The position numbers and the translations under genes are program-made. The notes beneath the pieces were generated by a model. The model saw nothing but the letters and a program-made list of their open reading frames with translations, was not told the origin of the DNA and made no database searches. Below, in pieces: positions 1 to 7,877 of a stretch of 64,000 nt of DNA (position 1 is the stretch's first letter; every line of letters begins with the position of its first letter). The stretch comes from Nostoc sp. TCL240-02 (lineage in GTDB: Bacteria; Cyanobacteriota; Cyanobacteriia; Cyanobacteriales; Nostocaceae), in the NCBI RefSeq assembly GCF_013343235.1, contig NZ_CP040094.1, positions 7,559,001 to 7,623,000 of the forward strand. Direction: 5' to 3'.

Positions 1-851
1 CCATCATCCACGGCTGCGAACCAATCTAGTACGGTTACGTCCCAACTTAGCATCCGCTTATGTGTGTCTCGGAGCAGCCAGTAATGTTCTTGAGAATAGT
101 CGCCATTAGGATAGACTCCTCCCAGAATCGGAATTGCGCCGATGTCCCGCGTCATTTTCACCAACTGCTGCAAGCCACTTTCAAACCGACGTTGTACTGC
201 CCGCCGTTCGTGAGGGGGACAGTAGGCTAACCCTTCGTTGCCCAGAGAAAGAGCAATAATTACGATATCCGGTTGTTGTAGGGTGACAACTGAGCCAAAT
301 CGAGCGATCGTTCTGCTGACATTTGCCCCCACTTCCGACACATTTACCAATTGATGCCCATATTTTTGCTCTAAAGCCTTTGTTAACAACCAGACCCAAC
401 CTTTCAAAAACCAGGCTTTATGACCTAATGCGACGGAACTGCCAATGACCACAATTTTGAGTCTCTCAGCCCTTTCTTGCACGGGCATCTTGACAGTTGA
501 TTTCTCAATGTATCCAAAGGGGTAAGGCTGTAAATAACCGAATGCACCATCATCCACAATAATTGTGCTGGAATGATCCTTAGAATCAATCGGTATCCAT
601 CGGTTTGTATCTAGTAAGCTCTCCCATTGAGCATTGCCGTTGACATCGAGGCGGACGTACTTATATTCAACTCTCTGTTGACTGCCTGATTCTTGAATTT
701 CAATATCCGTCCACCATAGAGGATAGCGATCGCCACTTGTACGCAGATGGATACATTTTTTAATGTCCCACAGTCCCAACTCTGGAGTAGAACCGACCAG
801 ACCGATGAATTCACCTGTTTGCGTGTATGCACTGATCTGGAATCGATACAT
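1..851 (-). CDS. CBM20 starch-binding domain + SGNH/GDSL hydrolase (3' end beyond window)
   Basis: The minus-strand frame opens with ATG at 851-849 and stays open to the window edge (283 codons), so the C-terminus is missing. Residues 1-95 resemble a CBM20 starch/glycogen-binding module: an ISAYTQTGE opening, ELGLWDIKK, PLWWTDIEI, VEYKYVRLD and NRWIPID follow the usual order of that fold. After a linker, an SGNH hydrolase begins with VVIGSSVALG (about 134-143, nucleophile serine block). A later SLGNEG (202-207) occupies the place of the conserved Gly-x-Asn block. The family splits ester bonds, often in acylated sugars. The fusion suggests a de-esterifying enzyme docked on glycogen or another alpha-glucan. 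No signal peptide is seen. The domain calls are by eye; the substrate is inference. Confidence 0.72.
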   Translation of the reverse strand, partial: MYRFQISAYTQTGEFIGLVGSTPELGLWDIKKCIHLRTSGDRYPLWWTDIEIQESGSQQRVEYKYVRLDVNGNAQWESLLDTNRWIPIDSKDHSSTIIVDDGAFGYLQPYPFGYIEKSTVKMPVQERAERLKIVVIGSSVALGHKAWFLKGWVWLLTKALEQKYGHQLVNVSEVGANVSRTIARFGSVVTLQQPDIVIIALSLGNEGLAYCPPHERRAVQRRFESGLQQLVKMTRDIGAIPILGGVYPNGDYSQEHYWLLRDTHKRMLSWDVTVLDWFAAVDD

Positions 852-1182
852 AGAATTTATCCTGTTTTCGTGAGTACGATACCAAACAGTCAGGCTGAAA
901 TATTTAAATCTACTTTGACAATATCACATAGAATTATTAAGAATCTGGTATGGATATTGTCAAGTATACTGAAGCCATGATAAAAACTAACCAAAGCTAT
1001 GAGCAGCAAAGGTTTTTTACGATAAAATCGGATTTTTATAGAAGATTTTATACTTAGTCAAATAGACTATATTGTATTAAAAGTCTTTGTACAACTAAGA
1101 ACAAATCAACGAAAGGATAAGATTAAGTTAAATTTTCCCTTCAACGTCCCACTTAAAATTTGTGTGCCTGTTCTTAGCACCT
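852..1182. other. AT-rich spacer between two minus-strand genes
   Basis: This stretch holds no convincing gene. It should contain the promoter of the CBM20-SGNH gene, but no clear -35/-10 pair stands out. Confidence 0.5.
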
Positions 1183-2658
1183 CTAACTGTTGATTTGCAG
1201 CAGGCGATCGCAGAAAAAGGGACGAAATAACTCGCAGGCGAGACTTGCCTTCAGCTCGTGCAGATGCACTAACCCCATTTTGTGCAACTGGGAGCCTTGC
1301 ACAGCCTCACAATCTACAGGGCTTGACTGTCTGACGATTTCTATAAACGATGGCAATAAATCGGGATAACGTTGCAGGTTCCACCATTGCTGTTCTAGGT
1401 GGTCTGCATAGATGGCGGCAGCGATCGCAGAATTTTCTAAGAGTTCTTCTAGGGTTATTGTCTGCTGCTGTAGATAATAAAATGCTAACTGCAACCGATA
1501 AGGATGTCCCCCCAACAGAGCGATCAGGCGCTGGGTTTGTGACGAGCTTATCTCCTGTTCGCACCTATATGCTAGATCCTGCACTTGAGCAGGAGTAAAC
1601 TCAGGTAACTCAATAACCAGCCCAGTATTCAAGAGAGAGGGATCGATGGAGGGAGGCATCAGAATTTCAGTAGAATCAACCGTCACCAATCGCAGCTTGT
1701 GCCAAGGATTAATGTCTGCATCGGCTTCTTTGCCTTGCTCAGACCATGTTCGTAAAAGTAGGAGAAATTCACGAGCAACATCGGGGTAGACAAAAAGCTG
1801 GTTGAGTTCATTGATCGCAATGACTAGGGGGCGATTCTCTCCTGAAGAGACTCCGCGATCGAGGTTGGGTAAGATTACATCCTGGAAATAATCAGTGGCA
1901 TTTGATTTGCTGCCCAAAGAGTTATGCCAAAAACTAGCAATTTCATTTGGCAAGTCTAACTGCTTACTGACTCTGGCACAGAACCATTTTAAGAAGCGTT
2001 CTAGGTTCTGTAAAATCTCGTCGTTAGCAAGTTGCAAGTTCACGGAAACGGCGCAATGACCCTGGGAGTTAGCATAAGCCAGGATGCGAGTCATTAGGGA
2101 GGTTTTGCCCATTTGCTTGGGCGCGCGGATGTTGATCAATGCACCGGATTGCTGAATGGCTTCGTAACAGAGGGATTCGAGAATAGGACGGTCAATGTAG
2201 AAGACTGAATCCAGGGGCATCTGCCCTCCTGGTGTAGTTAGGAGATGAGGGTAGAAATTGTCTGGCGTTCGTTCCATTTTGTGGGTTTGCCCTACATTGC
2301 TGCGAGAATCGCATACTGGTTCGATGCGATCGCAGGCTTCAGCCGGGGACATTGAGCCAATCTCGGCAAGACTGTCTTGATGAGGCTCCAGATAAAAATA
2401 ATCGTCCTTTAACAATGTCATATTAAAGGCATGGAAGCAGCGCTCTAAGGTTCGTTTATCGACTCCTACTGAGCCATTAAAGACCTTACTGAGGGTATTG
2501 GGGGTTAAACCTGTTTTCTCACTGAGGTCTTCGAGAGTGTATCGTTTAAAGTTTTGCTCAATTTCTAACTGAGCTTTTGCCTGATTGAGTTTCCTTGAGG
2601 CTTGAGCCGTCAGAGTCGCACCCCGCCTTCGTAGATGATTTTTCGATTGTAATTGCAT
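1183..2658 (-). CDS. HTH-AAA (AAA_35-like) NTPase, conflict-system type
   Basis: This 491-aa protein begins with a short basic segment and a helix-turn-helix of XRE/LacI flavour (TLEDLSEKTGLTPNTLSKVF, about 41-60). Such modules sit at the N-terminus of cyanobacterial vWA-MoxR-associated-type proteins. A P-loop ATPase core follows, with APKQMGKTSL at about 179-188 as Walker A. The hydrophobic strand VIAINELNQLF stands where Walker B is expected. Its first acidic residue reads as Asn rather than the usual Asp, so ATP hydrolysis may be weak. STAND/AAA_35 NTPases of this class are thought to sense signals and switch on effectors in prophage defence or programmed death. No separate effector domain is visible here. 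The gene is monocistronic, diverging from the 3192 cluster. Confidence 0.7.
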   Translation of the reverse strand: MQLQSKNHLRRRGATLTAQASRKLNQAKAQLEIEQNFKRYTLEDLSEKTGLTPNTLSKVFNGSVGVDKRTLERCFHAFNMTLLKDDYFYLEPHQDSLAEIGSMSPAEACDRIEPVCDSRSNVGQTHKMERTPDNFYPHLLTTPGGQMPLDSVFYIDRPILESLCYEAIQQSGALINIRAPKQMGKTSLMTRILAYANSQGHCAVSVNLQLANDEILQNLERFLKWFCARVSKQLDLPNEIASFWHNSLGSKSNATDYFQDVILPNLDRGVSSGENRPLVIAINELNQLFVYPDVAREFLLLLRTWSEQGKEADADINPWHKLRLVTVDSTEILMPPSIDPSLLNTGLVIELPEFTPAQVQDLAYRCEQEISSSQTQRLIALLGGHPYRLQLAFYYLQQQTITLEELLENSAIAAAIYADHLEQQWWNLQRYPDLLPSFIEIVRQSSPVDCEAVQGSQLHKMGLVHLHELKASLACELFRPFFCDRLLQINS

Positions 2659-3191
2659 TTTTAATCAAAAAAATATAAAAATGTACTAAAAATTTACCTA
2701 TTAGGGTAGGTGAATACTGTTATTACTTATGCCGTTTCCAAATTTATGCAGTATAGTTACAAATCTTAAGGATGTAATTTCAAAAAGTTTATTCTGAATA
2801 CGCCTTGGAGTTGGATTTTGCTCAGGAAAAGGTAAACAGAAGCATAGTTCTTAACTTGGGGTTTTTTCCAAAGTTAAGAACGACGTTAATCAATGGTTGT
2901 AAAGCACTTAAATTTTCGTTAACTGGAACCCAGATGGGGAAATGCTTTGGGGATTTGCTAGTGCTAAATCCTTAACTTTTTTCTTAAAATTGCAAACTTT
3001 ACTGGTGTTGGCGGTAAAAATTCCGCAAGCTCGAATAATAATCTTATTTCACTAGCTTGTCGCTAATCCACCTTAACTGAGTTTTAGTGCGATCGCTACG
3101 CCCGTCGCAGGCATCGCCTATCTTATCGTGACTGTCACGCGATCGCTGATAAAAAAACAATCAATATTTAATTCTCTGGAGAATTTTCATT
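2659..3191. other. Divergent spacer with palindrome and Nostoc-type repeats
   Basis: The spacer separates the AAA gene (minus) from the peptidase cluster (plus). It contains a perfect 11-bp inverted repeat at 2847-2881. A GC-rich repeat with GCGATCGC and GTCGCAGGCATCGCC segments lies at about 3090-3150. A possible RBS (CTCTGGAGAATTTTC) precedes the gene at 3192. I see no gene. Confidence 0.5.
2847..2881. promoter_or_regulatory. Inverted repeat GTTCTTAACTT / AAGTTAAGAAC
   Basis: There are two perfect 11-nt arms at 2847-2857 and 2871-2881, with a 13-nt loop. It lies between divergent genes and has no T-run typical of a terminator on the plus strand. It could be an operator or a hairpin in a leader. 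The role is unknown. Confidence 0.4.
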
Positions 3192-3896
3192 ATGGCAACT
3201 GAACTCAAAACCTTTATCGGTTCTCAATTTATCAATAAGCTTGTCTTAGCAGATATCGAATTTATCCCTCATCTCGAAAAAATTAATGACTTTGCAGCTA
3301 CCAACGGATTAAAGATTTTTATTACTAGTTCAGCTCGTCCCTGGGGTCTTCCTGTTGGGGGAGCAATCGTTTCTCCTGCCAAAATGTCTAATCACTTAAT
3401 TGGTCATGCTATTGACATGAATATCCAAATAGGAGGGAAACTATATACTAGTCATGAACTTGGAGATTTTAATTCGCTACCTCCAGCGATTAAAGCATTT
3501 ATTACGGCTATTCGTAACCACCCTGTTTTACGTTGGGGGGGAGATTTTGGCGATCCAGTGCATATTGATGATGGCTTAAATCTTCGCAATCCTAATCTTT
3601 GGAAAGACAAATTTCCCATTATCCAATCAGAACTAACCGGATTAACTCAGCCTGGAATCAGAGCAGTAAATACTCCTAGATTGCTATTCTTGACTACTCC
3701 TTTGATGGAGGGAAATGATGTTAAGTTAGTTCAGGAAAAATTACTTACAAAGGGTTTTGATTTGGGTAAAAATGGTGCAGATAGCTTTTTTGGACAGGCA
3801 ACATCTCAAGCTGTTGTTAAATTTCAAGATCAACAAGATTTAGACCCTGTTGATGGCATTGTTGGTGATACAACTAGAAAAGCACTTGGACTTTAG
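3192..3896 (+). CDS. M15-like peptidase with C-terminal peptidoglycan-binding domain
   Basis: This 234-aa protein has an N-terminal M15-type D,D/L,D-peptidase-like fold. MSNHLIGHAIDMN (about 74-86) matches the SxHxxGxAxD zinc motif of VanY/endolysin enzymes. The later WGGDFGDPVHID supplies the third histidine. The C-terminal 60 residues form a PG_binding_1 domain (DVKLVQEKLLTKGF, FFGQATSQAVVKFQ, DGIVGDTTRKAL). The expected role is cleavage of peptidoglycan stem peptides. No signal peptide is visible, which is typical of phage-type endolysins or injected effectors rather than housekeeping enzymes. It heads a four-gene plus-strand cluster (3192-6264). Confidence 0.75.
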   Translation: MATELKTFIGSQFINKLVLADIEFIPHLEKINDFAATNGLKIFITSSARPWGLPVGGAIVSPAKMSNHLIGHAIDMNIQIGGKLYTSHELGDFNSLPPAIKAFITAIRNHPVLRWGGDFGDPVHIDDGLNLRNPNLWKDKFPIIQSELTGLTQPGIRAVNTPRLLFLTTPLMEGNDVKLVQEKLLTKGFDLGKNGADSFFGQATSQAVVKFQDQQDLDPVDGIVGDTTRKALGL

Positions 3897-3981
3897 AATC
3901 CCTAGTTTATTTTAGTTTCAACTTACTCTAATAAGAAACACAAATCTCCTTCTTAATCACTTTAATTTTGAGGTAGAAAAT

Positions 3982-4767
3982 ATGCAGTTGCTAAAGTTAG
4001 ACAATGTTGTAATTGAATCTGCACCAGATGGTGCACTTGGTTTTGATGTCAGCCACCCAATCAGTTTTGACCAAGCCAAACAAGCATTTCAATCGGGTTT
4101 TTCATTCTGTATCCGCTACGTTCCAAGATTAGAACCCAAGGTTAATCAACCTGCTAGTCTTGGTGACATTACTTTTGAAGAGGCAAATGATATTTTAGAT
4201 TCGGGCCTTGCACTATTTCTTGTGCAACACGTTAGCAGAGCAGGTTGGGATGCAACAGGTACAAAAGGGATGCAATATGGTAAAAACGCTGCAATTTATG
4301 CCTCTAATTGTGGGTTTCCCTCTGGAATGAATCTTTTCTTAGATTTGGAAGAAGTCGATTCTGCTTCACCTGCAAATGATATTCAAGACTTCTGTAATCA
4401 GTGGTTTCATGAGGTGAACAATGTTAGATATGTGCCTGGTGTATATGTAGGCTCAAAAAATGGATTGAATGCCGAGCAATTGTTTTCAGGTACAAAATTT
4501 AAACATTACTGGCACGCCGCGTCACAAGCCGATCCTCCGACTCCCAGACCTGGAGATCGTGGTTATCAACTCTTTCAGCCTTTAAACTTGAGTTCGGCTC
4601 AACTTAGTAAGCTTAAAAATGTCAAATTGATTGACAAAATTGGATTAGGTAACAACCCAGCTTTTGAGATTGATTTGAAGTTTGCTTCTACCACGATTAA
4701 AGATGTTGATCTAGATTTCACCGTCACTGATAAAAAAGGTGGCAGCATTCAATGGATTAGGAGATAG
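3982..4767 (+). CDS. DUF1906 / Rv2525c-like glycoside hydrolase-like protein
   Basis: This 261-aa protein has the TIM-barrel pattern of DUF1906 (GH25-like) proteins. It starts strand 1 with LGFDVSHPISFDQA, followed by FCIRYVPR. LFLVQHVS begins the next strand, and NLFLDLEEVDS carries the acidic residues expected at the active centre. VPGVYVGSK and HYWHAASQAD follow. Relatives act on, or are thought to act on, cell-wall glycans. As with the preceding peptidase, there is no export signal. The start is ATG at 3982, preceded by TTGAGGTAG. Together with the gene at 3192 it makes a two-enzyme peptide-plus-glycan muralytic pair (inference). Confidence 0.7.
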   Translation: MQLLKLDNVVIESAPDGALGFDVSHPISFDQAKQAFQSGFSFCIRYVPRLEPKVNQPASLGDITFEEANDILDSGLALFLVQHVSRAGWDATGTKGMQYGKNAAIYASNCGFPSGMNLFLDLEEVDSASPANDIQDFCNQWFHEVNNVRYVPGVYVGSKNGLNAEQLFSGTKFKHYWHAASQADPPTPRPGDRGYQLFQPLNLSSAQLSKLKNVKLIDKIGLGNNPAFEIDLKFASTTIKDVDLDFTVTDKKGGSIQWIRR

Positions 4768-4885
4768 ATTGTTGTCATTAAAAAATTAAAGTGCGATGCC
4801 TGCGGTAAGCGTAGCCATCGCAATACTTTTCGGTTAATGTTTTTGGAGTAACTTTTAATTTTATAACACTCTCTAGGACTACTTG

Positions 4886-5830
4886 ATGAAAAATCCAGTT
4901 CAATTAAAAAGTTTTCTGCTTTTTTTGATAATGAGTATCGCTTTAAGCGGTTGTAGTCCAGAGAGGAGGGCGGTACTGAAACTAACGGCACTGAATTTTA
5001 AAACTCAGGCAAGTGATGCAATTGAATCTGTCAAAACGATCTATCAACTCAATCCTCTACCGCGCTCAACTGTTGAACTGCGGCGAAGACTGCTAAAAAG
5101 ACTCTTAAGCGATCGCAATATAGACTTTGCAGACATAGACCAAATATCGAATATAATTGAAAATCAACTTCAGACAAATACCAGGCCAAATCCTGTTAAT
5201 AACGTTCTCAACGATCTCAAGCAAGAATATATCGTAGCAGGCGAGACTTTTAACAACATTGAACAAGCAGGATTATTAGGCACTGAAGCCGATGCGGTTA
5301 CTAGAGCGGCTGAACCTTCTAGGCGATTAACTGTCAAAATGCTACTTCTAGCTGAACTGATTGCTCAAGATCCACCCTCACCGAAAAACCCAGACCGAGT
5401 TGTGATTCTTTTTCGGTTTAGCAAGCTCAGAACGCAATTCCAGAATGCGACTTCTGAGGCAGATAAAACACAAATATTCAATCAGGGTGAGCAACTTCTA
5501 GATGAGCTACTCAGCATAAATGCAGAAGATAAAACAATGATTTGCCAAGCTACAGCTAAACTTTTGCTGACAGCTGATACAGGAACAAAGCTTTCCAAAC
5601 TCATCGAAAAATACAACGATGTCAGCTTTGATGAAGTTGTTGCAAAAATTACCACAATTTTAGGAATTGCCTCTAGTTTTGGATCGGACATTACTGCTGT
5701 AAATGTAAGAGTTAAAGAGATTCAAACAGCAATTCAAGAAGATCCTATTCTGAATGATATGTTAAACAAACAAAGACAGAATCTCCTTCCTGCAACTTCT
5801 GATTCTCAACCTCTCGAATGTTCATCATAA
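4886..5830 (+). CDS. Putative lipoprotein of unknown function
   Basis: This protein of about 314 aa starts at ATG 4886; the in-frame TTG one codon earlier is less likely. The N-terminus is a lipoprotein signal: two lysines, a hydrophobic run (SFLLFLIMSIALSGC) and a lipobox ending in LSGC at about residues 20-23. The mature part looks mostly alpha-helical, with charged segments (LRRRLLKRLLSDRNIDFADI). I recognise no domain. It follows the two wall-hydrolase-like genes in the same direction and could be an anchor or immunity-like partner; that is inference from position only. Confidence 0.55.
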   Translation: MKNPVQLKSFLLFLIMSIALSGCSPERRAVLKLTALNFKTQASDAIESVKTIYQLNPLPRSTVELRRRLLKRLLSDRNIDFADIDQISNIIENQLQTNTRPNPVNNVLNDLKQEYIVAGETFNNIEQAGLLGTEADAVTRAAEPSRRLTVKMLLLAELIAQDPPSPKNPDRVVILFRFSKLRTQFQNATSEADKTQIFNQGEQLLDELLSINAEDKTMICQATAKLLLTADTGTKLSKLIEKYNDVSFDEVVAKITTILGIASSFGSDITAVNVRVKEIQTAIQEDPILNDMLNKQRQNLLPATSDSQPLECSS

Positions 5831-5844
5831 AGAGATAATTTACA

Positions 5845-6264
5845 ATGATTACACCAACTAGCCTCAACGCAATTAAAGAACAGATCAAAAAGATTATTGA
5901 TAGTATTGATTCGATAGCAAATCTGTCTCCTGGGAAACCTATCGAACCGCAAGTTTTTCAACAAGCAGAAAAAAGCCTAAGAAACATCCTTTTTCGATTA
6001 CAATTTTCACTTTTAGAAGCAGAAGAAGAAGAGAATTGGGAACTTATAGATATCCTCTCTAAAGCTATCGAACAATGTCAGGATGCACTAAGAACAGTTA
6101 CAGCAGCTCTGTTCACACAAGTTTTGATCCATCCAGACCATGACCAAATTATTACCGATCTGCAAAATATCAAACGAGATATTGATGCTGCAATTAAAGC
6201 AGAGAAAGTGTTGAATTTTTTGATTAGCCTTGCCCATGTGGTGATTAGATTTGCAGGAGTATGA
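5845..6264 (+). CDS. Small helical protein of unknown function
   Basis: This 139-aa protein begins at ATG 5845, 14 bases after the lipoprotein gene, with AAAGAGA as a possible RBS. It looks almost wholly alpha-helical and coiled-coil prone (EEEENWELIDILSKAIEQCQ), ending in a hydrophobic stretch (VLNFLISLAHVVIRFAGV). The tail could be a single membrane helix, a feature seen in small holin-like or anchor proteins, but the evidence is thin. It is last in the 3192-6264 cluster. Confidence 0.5.
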   Translation: MITPTSLNAIKEQIKKIIDSIDSIANLSPGKPIEPQVFQQAEKSLRNILFRLQFSLLEAEEEENWELIDILSKAIEQCQDALRTVTAALFTQVLIHPDHDQIITDLQNIKRDIDAAIKAEKVLNFLISLAHVVIRFAGV

Positions 6265-6458
6265 GATTGCTTGGCTTTTTGAGATAAGAAAATATTAATA
6301 TTGATTACTCGGTACGATCGCTCATGTATGAAGGTATACCTGGCGCTTATTAATAACCGACCTTTAACACAAGAAACTGAAGGGTTGAATTGAGCGATCG
6401 CTCTTATTAATCTCTGGTATAGCAATCCTTAAATGAGTTGTGAAAATTTGCGTTGTCT

Positions 6459-6491
6459 AGATCCCCGACTTCTTAAATAAGTCGGGGATCT
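6459..6491. terminator. GATCCCCGACTTCTT-type hairpin
   Basis: A near-perfect palindrome (AGATCCCCGACTT / AAGTCGGGGATCT) is followed by AATTTTTAT. It belongs to a dispersed family in this window, with relatives at 9298-9330, 33350-33382 and 40039-40071. It can terminate the 3192-6264 transcript. Confidence 0.6.
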
Positions 6492-6526
6492 AATTTTTAT
6501 TCTCAAATTAAGATCAAAACACTGCT

Positions 6527-6631
6527 CTAATCGTCGCAAAACTCTGGATGATTTGTATCCCAAATCAGGGAAAATGCTCGTGCGGCTGTGTTATTCATCT
6601 CTTCAGTGACTTTGGTATTAAAGAATCCCAT
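6527..6631 (-). other. Possible 34-codon ORF or gene remnant
   Basis: ATG at 6631-6629 to TAG at 6527 encodes 34 residues (MGFFNTKVTEEMNNTAARAF, then a short acidic end FCDD). Composition is protein-like, and the frame is open a further 11 codons upstream. No clear RBS is visible. It may be a small gene or the degraded end of a larger one. Confidence 0.25.
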
Positions 6632-6940
6632 CGTTTCAGCAAAGTTAAAATGCCTATTGCAAAATCAGTTTTGTTACTACTCAATTGAAATGTGCCTGAA
6701 CATGAGTATCAGAAAAACATAAATAAATACTAATATCTTTCATAGTTATATATGAATTAATAGTTAAATAATCTTAGGAGAAATAAAAATACCTGGATTT
6801 ACATCGGCAGTGGTACTTGCTGGATAGACTGATGCAGATCCTCTCTAAAACTAGAATAACAATCTTTTAGCTGGAATTGGCAGGCATCCTAAGTCGGTGG
6901 CTGTCCAGAAACCTTGCGCTTGAAAATGAAGGAAGCAACA

Positions 6941-7657
6941 ATGAGTAGCAATCTCGCCATCAAACTGCGTTCTGGAACTCAACAAGCCCACACATCAGCA
7001 GAAAATGTGGGATTCATGAAATGTTTTCTACAAGGAGTGGTGGATAGAGACTGCTTTGCCAAGTTCTTAAGTAACTTGTATTACGTCTACAGCGAATTAG
7101 AAGCGGCGTTAGATAGCAATGTAAAGCATCCTGTAATTAGTGCGGTTTACTTTCCTGAACTTAATCGCCAATCCTCGCTCGAAAAAGACATGGTGTTCTA
7201 TTATGGGGATAATTGGCGAGAGCAAATTACACCCTCACCTGCTGCTCAAAAGTATATTGACCGCATTCGGGAAATTTCTGCTAGTGAACCGGCTTTATTG
7301 CTAGGTCATGCCTACACTCGCTACATGGGCGATCTTTCTGGGGGTCAAATGCTACAAAAAGTTGCTCAGTCAGCCCTAAAGCTTTCTGGCTATGAAGGCA
7401 CTTCCTTTTACAATTTTGAGCAAATTCCTGACAAAAAAGCATTTAAGGATAAGTATCGTCAGGTATTAAACGCCCTACCTATTGATGCTGCAACAGCAGA
7501 ACGGATTGTTGCAGAAGCTAATAATGCCTTTGGGTTTAATTTGCAGATGGCTCAAGAGTTAGAGGGAAGTCTAATTAAAGCACTCGGCCAAGTCCTGTTT
7601 AATAGTCTAACTCGTTCACAGAATTCAGGTAGCACTGAAATAGGTGCGGCTAATTAA
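6941..7657 (+). CDS. Heme oxygenase (biliverdin-forming)
   Basis: This 238-aa enzyme opens heme to biliverdin IX-alpha, CO and iron using ferredoxin, feeding bilin and phycobilin synthesis. The proximal heme ligand is His17 (SGTQQAHTSAE). The distal-helix signature MGDLSGGQML is present. I chose ATG 6941 (MSSNLAIKLR) because AAGGAAGCAACA precedes it and homologues start there; an upstream TTG at 6914 is in frame. The next gene is hemN, so this is probably the ho2-type isozyme expressed at low oxygen, as in the chlAII-ho2-hemN cluster of Synechocystis. The spacer to hemN (220 bp) is filled by repeats, so the two may or may not be co-transcribed. Confidence 0.93.
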   Translation: MSSNLAIKLRSGTQQAHTSAENVGFMKCFLQGVVDRDCFAKFLSNLYYVYSELEAALDSNVKHPVISAVYFPELNRQSSLEKDMVFYYGDNWREQITPSPAAQKYIDRIREISASEPALLLGHAYTRYMGDLSGGQMLQKVAQSALKLSGYEGTSFYNFEQIPDKKAFKDKYRQVLNALPIDAATAERIVAEANNAFGFNLQMAQELEGSLIKALGQVLFNSLTRSQNSGSTEIGAAN

Positions 7658-7660
7658 GTT

Positions 7661-7690
7661 TGTCATTGGTCATTGGTCATTTGTCATTGG
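7661..7690. repeat. Heptameric short tandem repeat (TCATTGG)
   Basis: About four tandem copies of TCATTGG/TCATTTG lie just after the heme oxygenase stop. Such STRRs are typical of heterocystous cyanobacteria. Confidence 0.7.
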
Positions 7691-7691
7691 G

Positions 7692-7850
7692 AATTGGGAA
7701 TCGATAAGAGATAGGGGGGACAAGGAAGAGGAGGAAGATAGAGGAGAGACTTGTTGAATAATTCTCCCCTTATCCTCCCTGTCCCCCTTGTCCTCCTTGT
7801 CCCCCTCTGCTTCCCCTGCTCCCTGCTCCCCACTCCCTATTCCCCTTCGC
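7692..7850. repeat. Dispersed purine/pyrimidine palindromic element, copy 1
   Basis: A purine-rich left arm (ACAAGGAAGAGGAGGAAGAT) and a pyrimidine-rich right arm (repeats of CCTTGTCCTCC) flank a TTGAATAATTC core. Similar elements occur at 16545-16670 and 40760-40905. It ends just before hemN. Confidence 0.6.
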
Positions 7851-7877
7851 TTCACACATTCATTGGAAAGCAACTCA

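Larger units (their letters stand above)
6265..6940. other. Spacer upstream of heme oxygenase
   Basis: This 676-bp stretch has a terminator-like hairpin at 6459-6491 and a possible 34-codon minus-strand ORF at 6527-6631. The rest is AT-rich leader. The acsF/chlA gene that precedes ho and hemN in the known low-oxygen cluster of some cyanobacteria is not here. Confidence 0.5.

Noticed and set aside
7788..7877. HemN start at 7788
   Set aside because: The extra residues are encoded by the pyrimidine-rich repeat and have no family counterpart.
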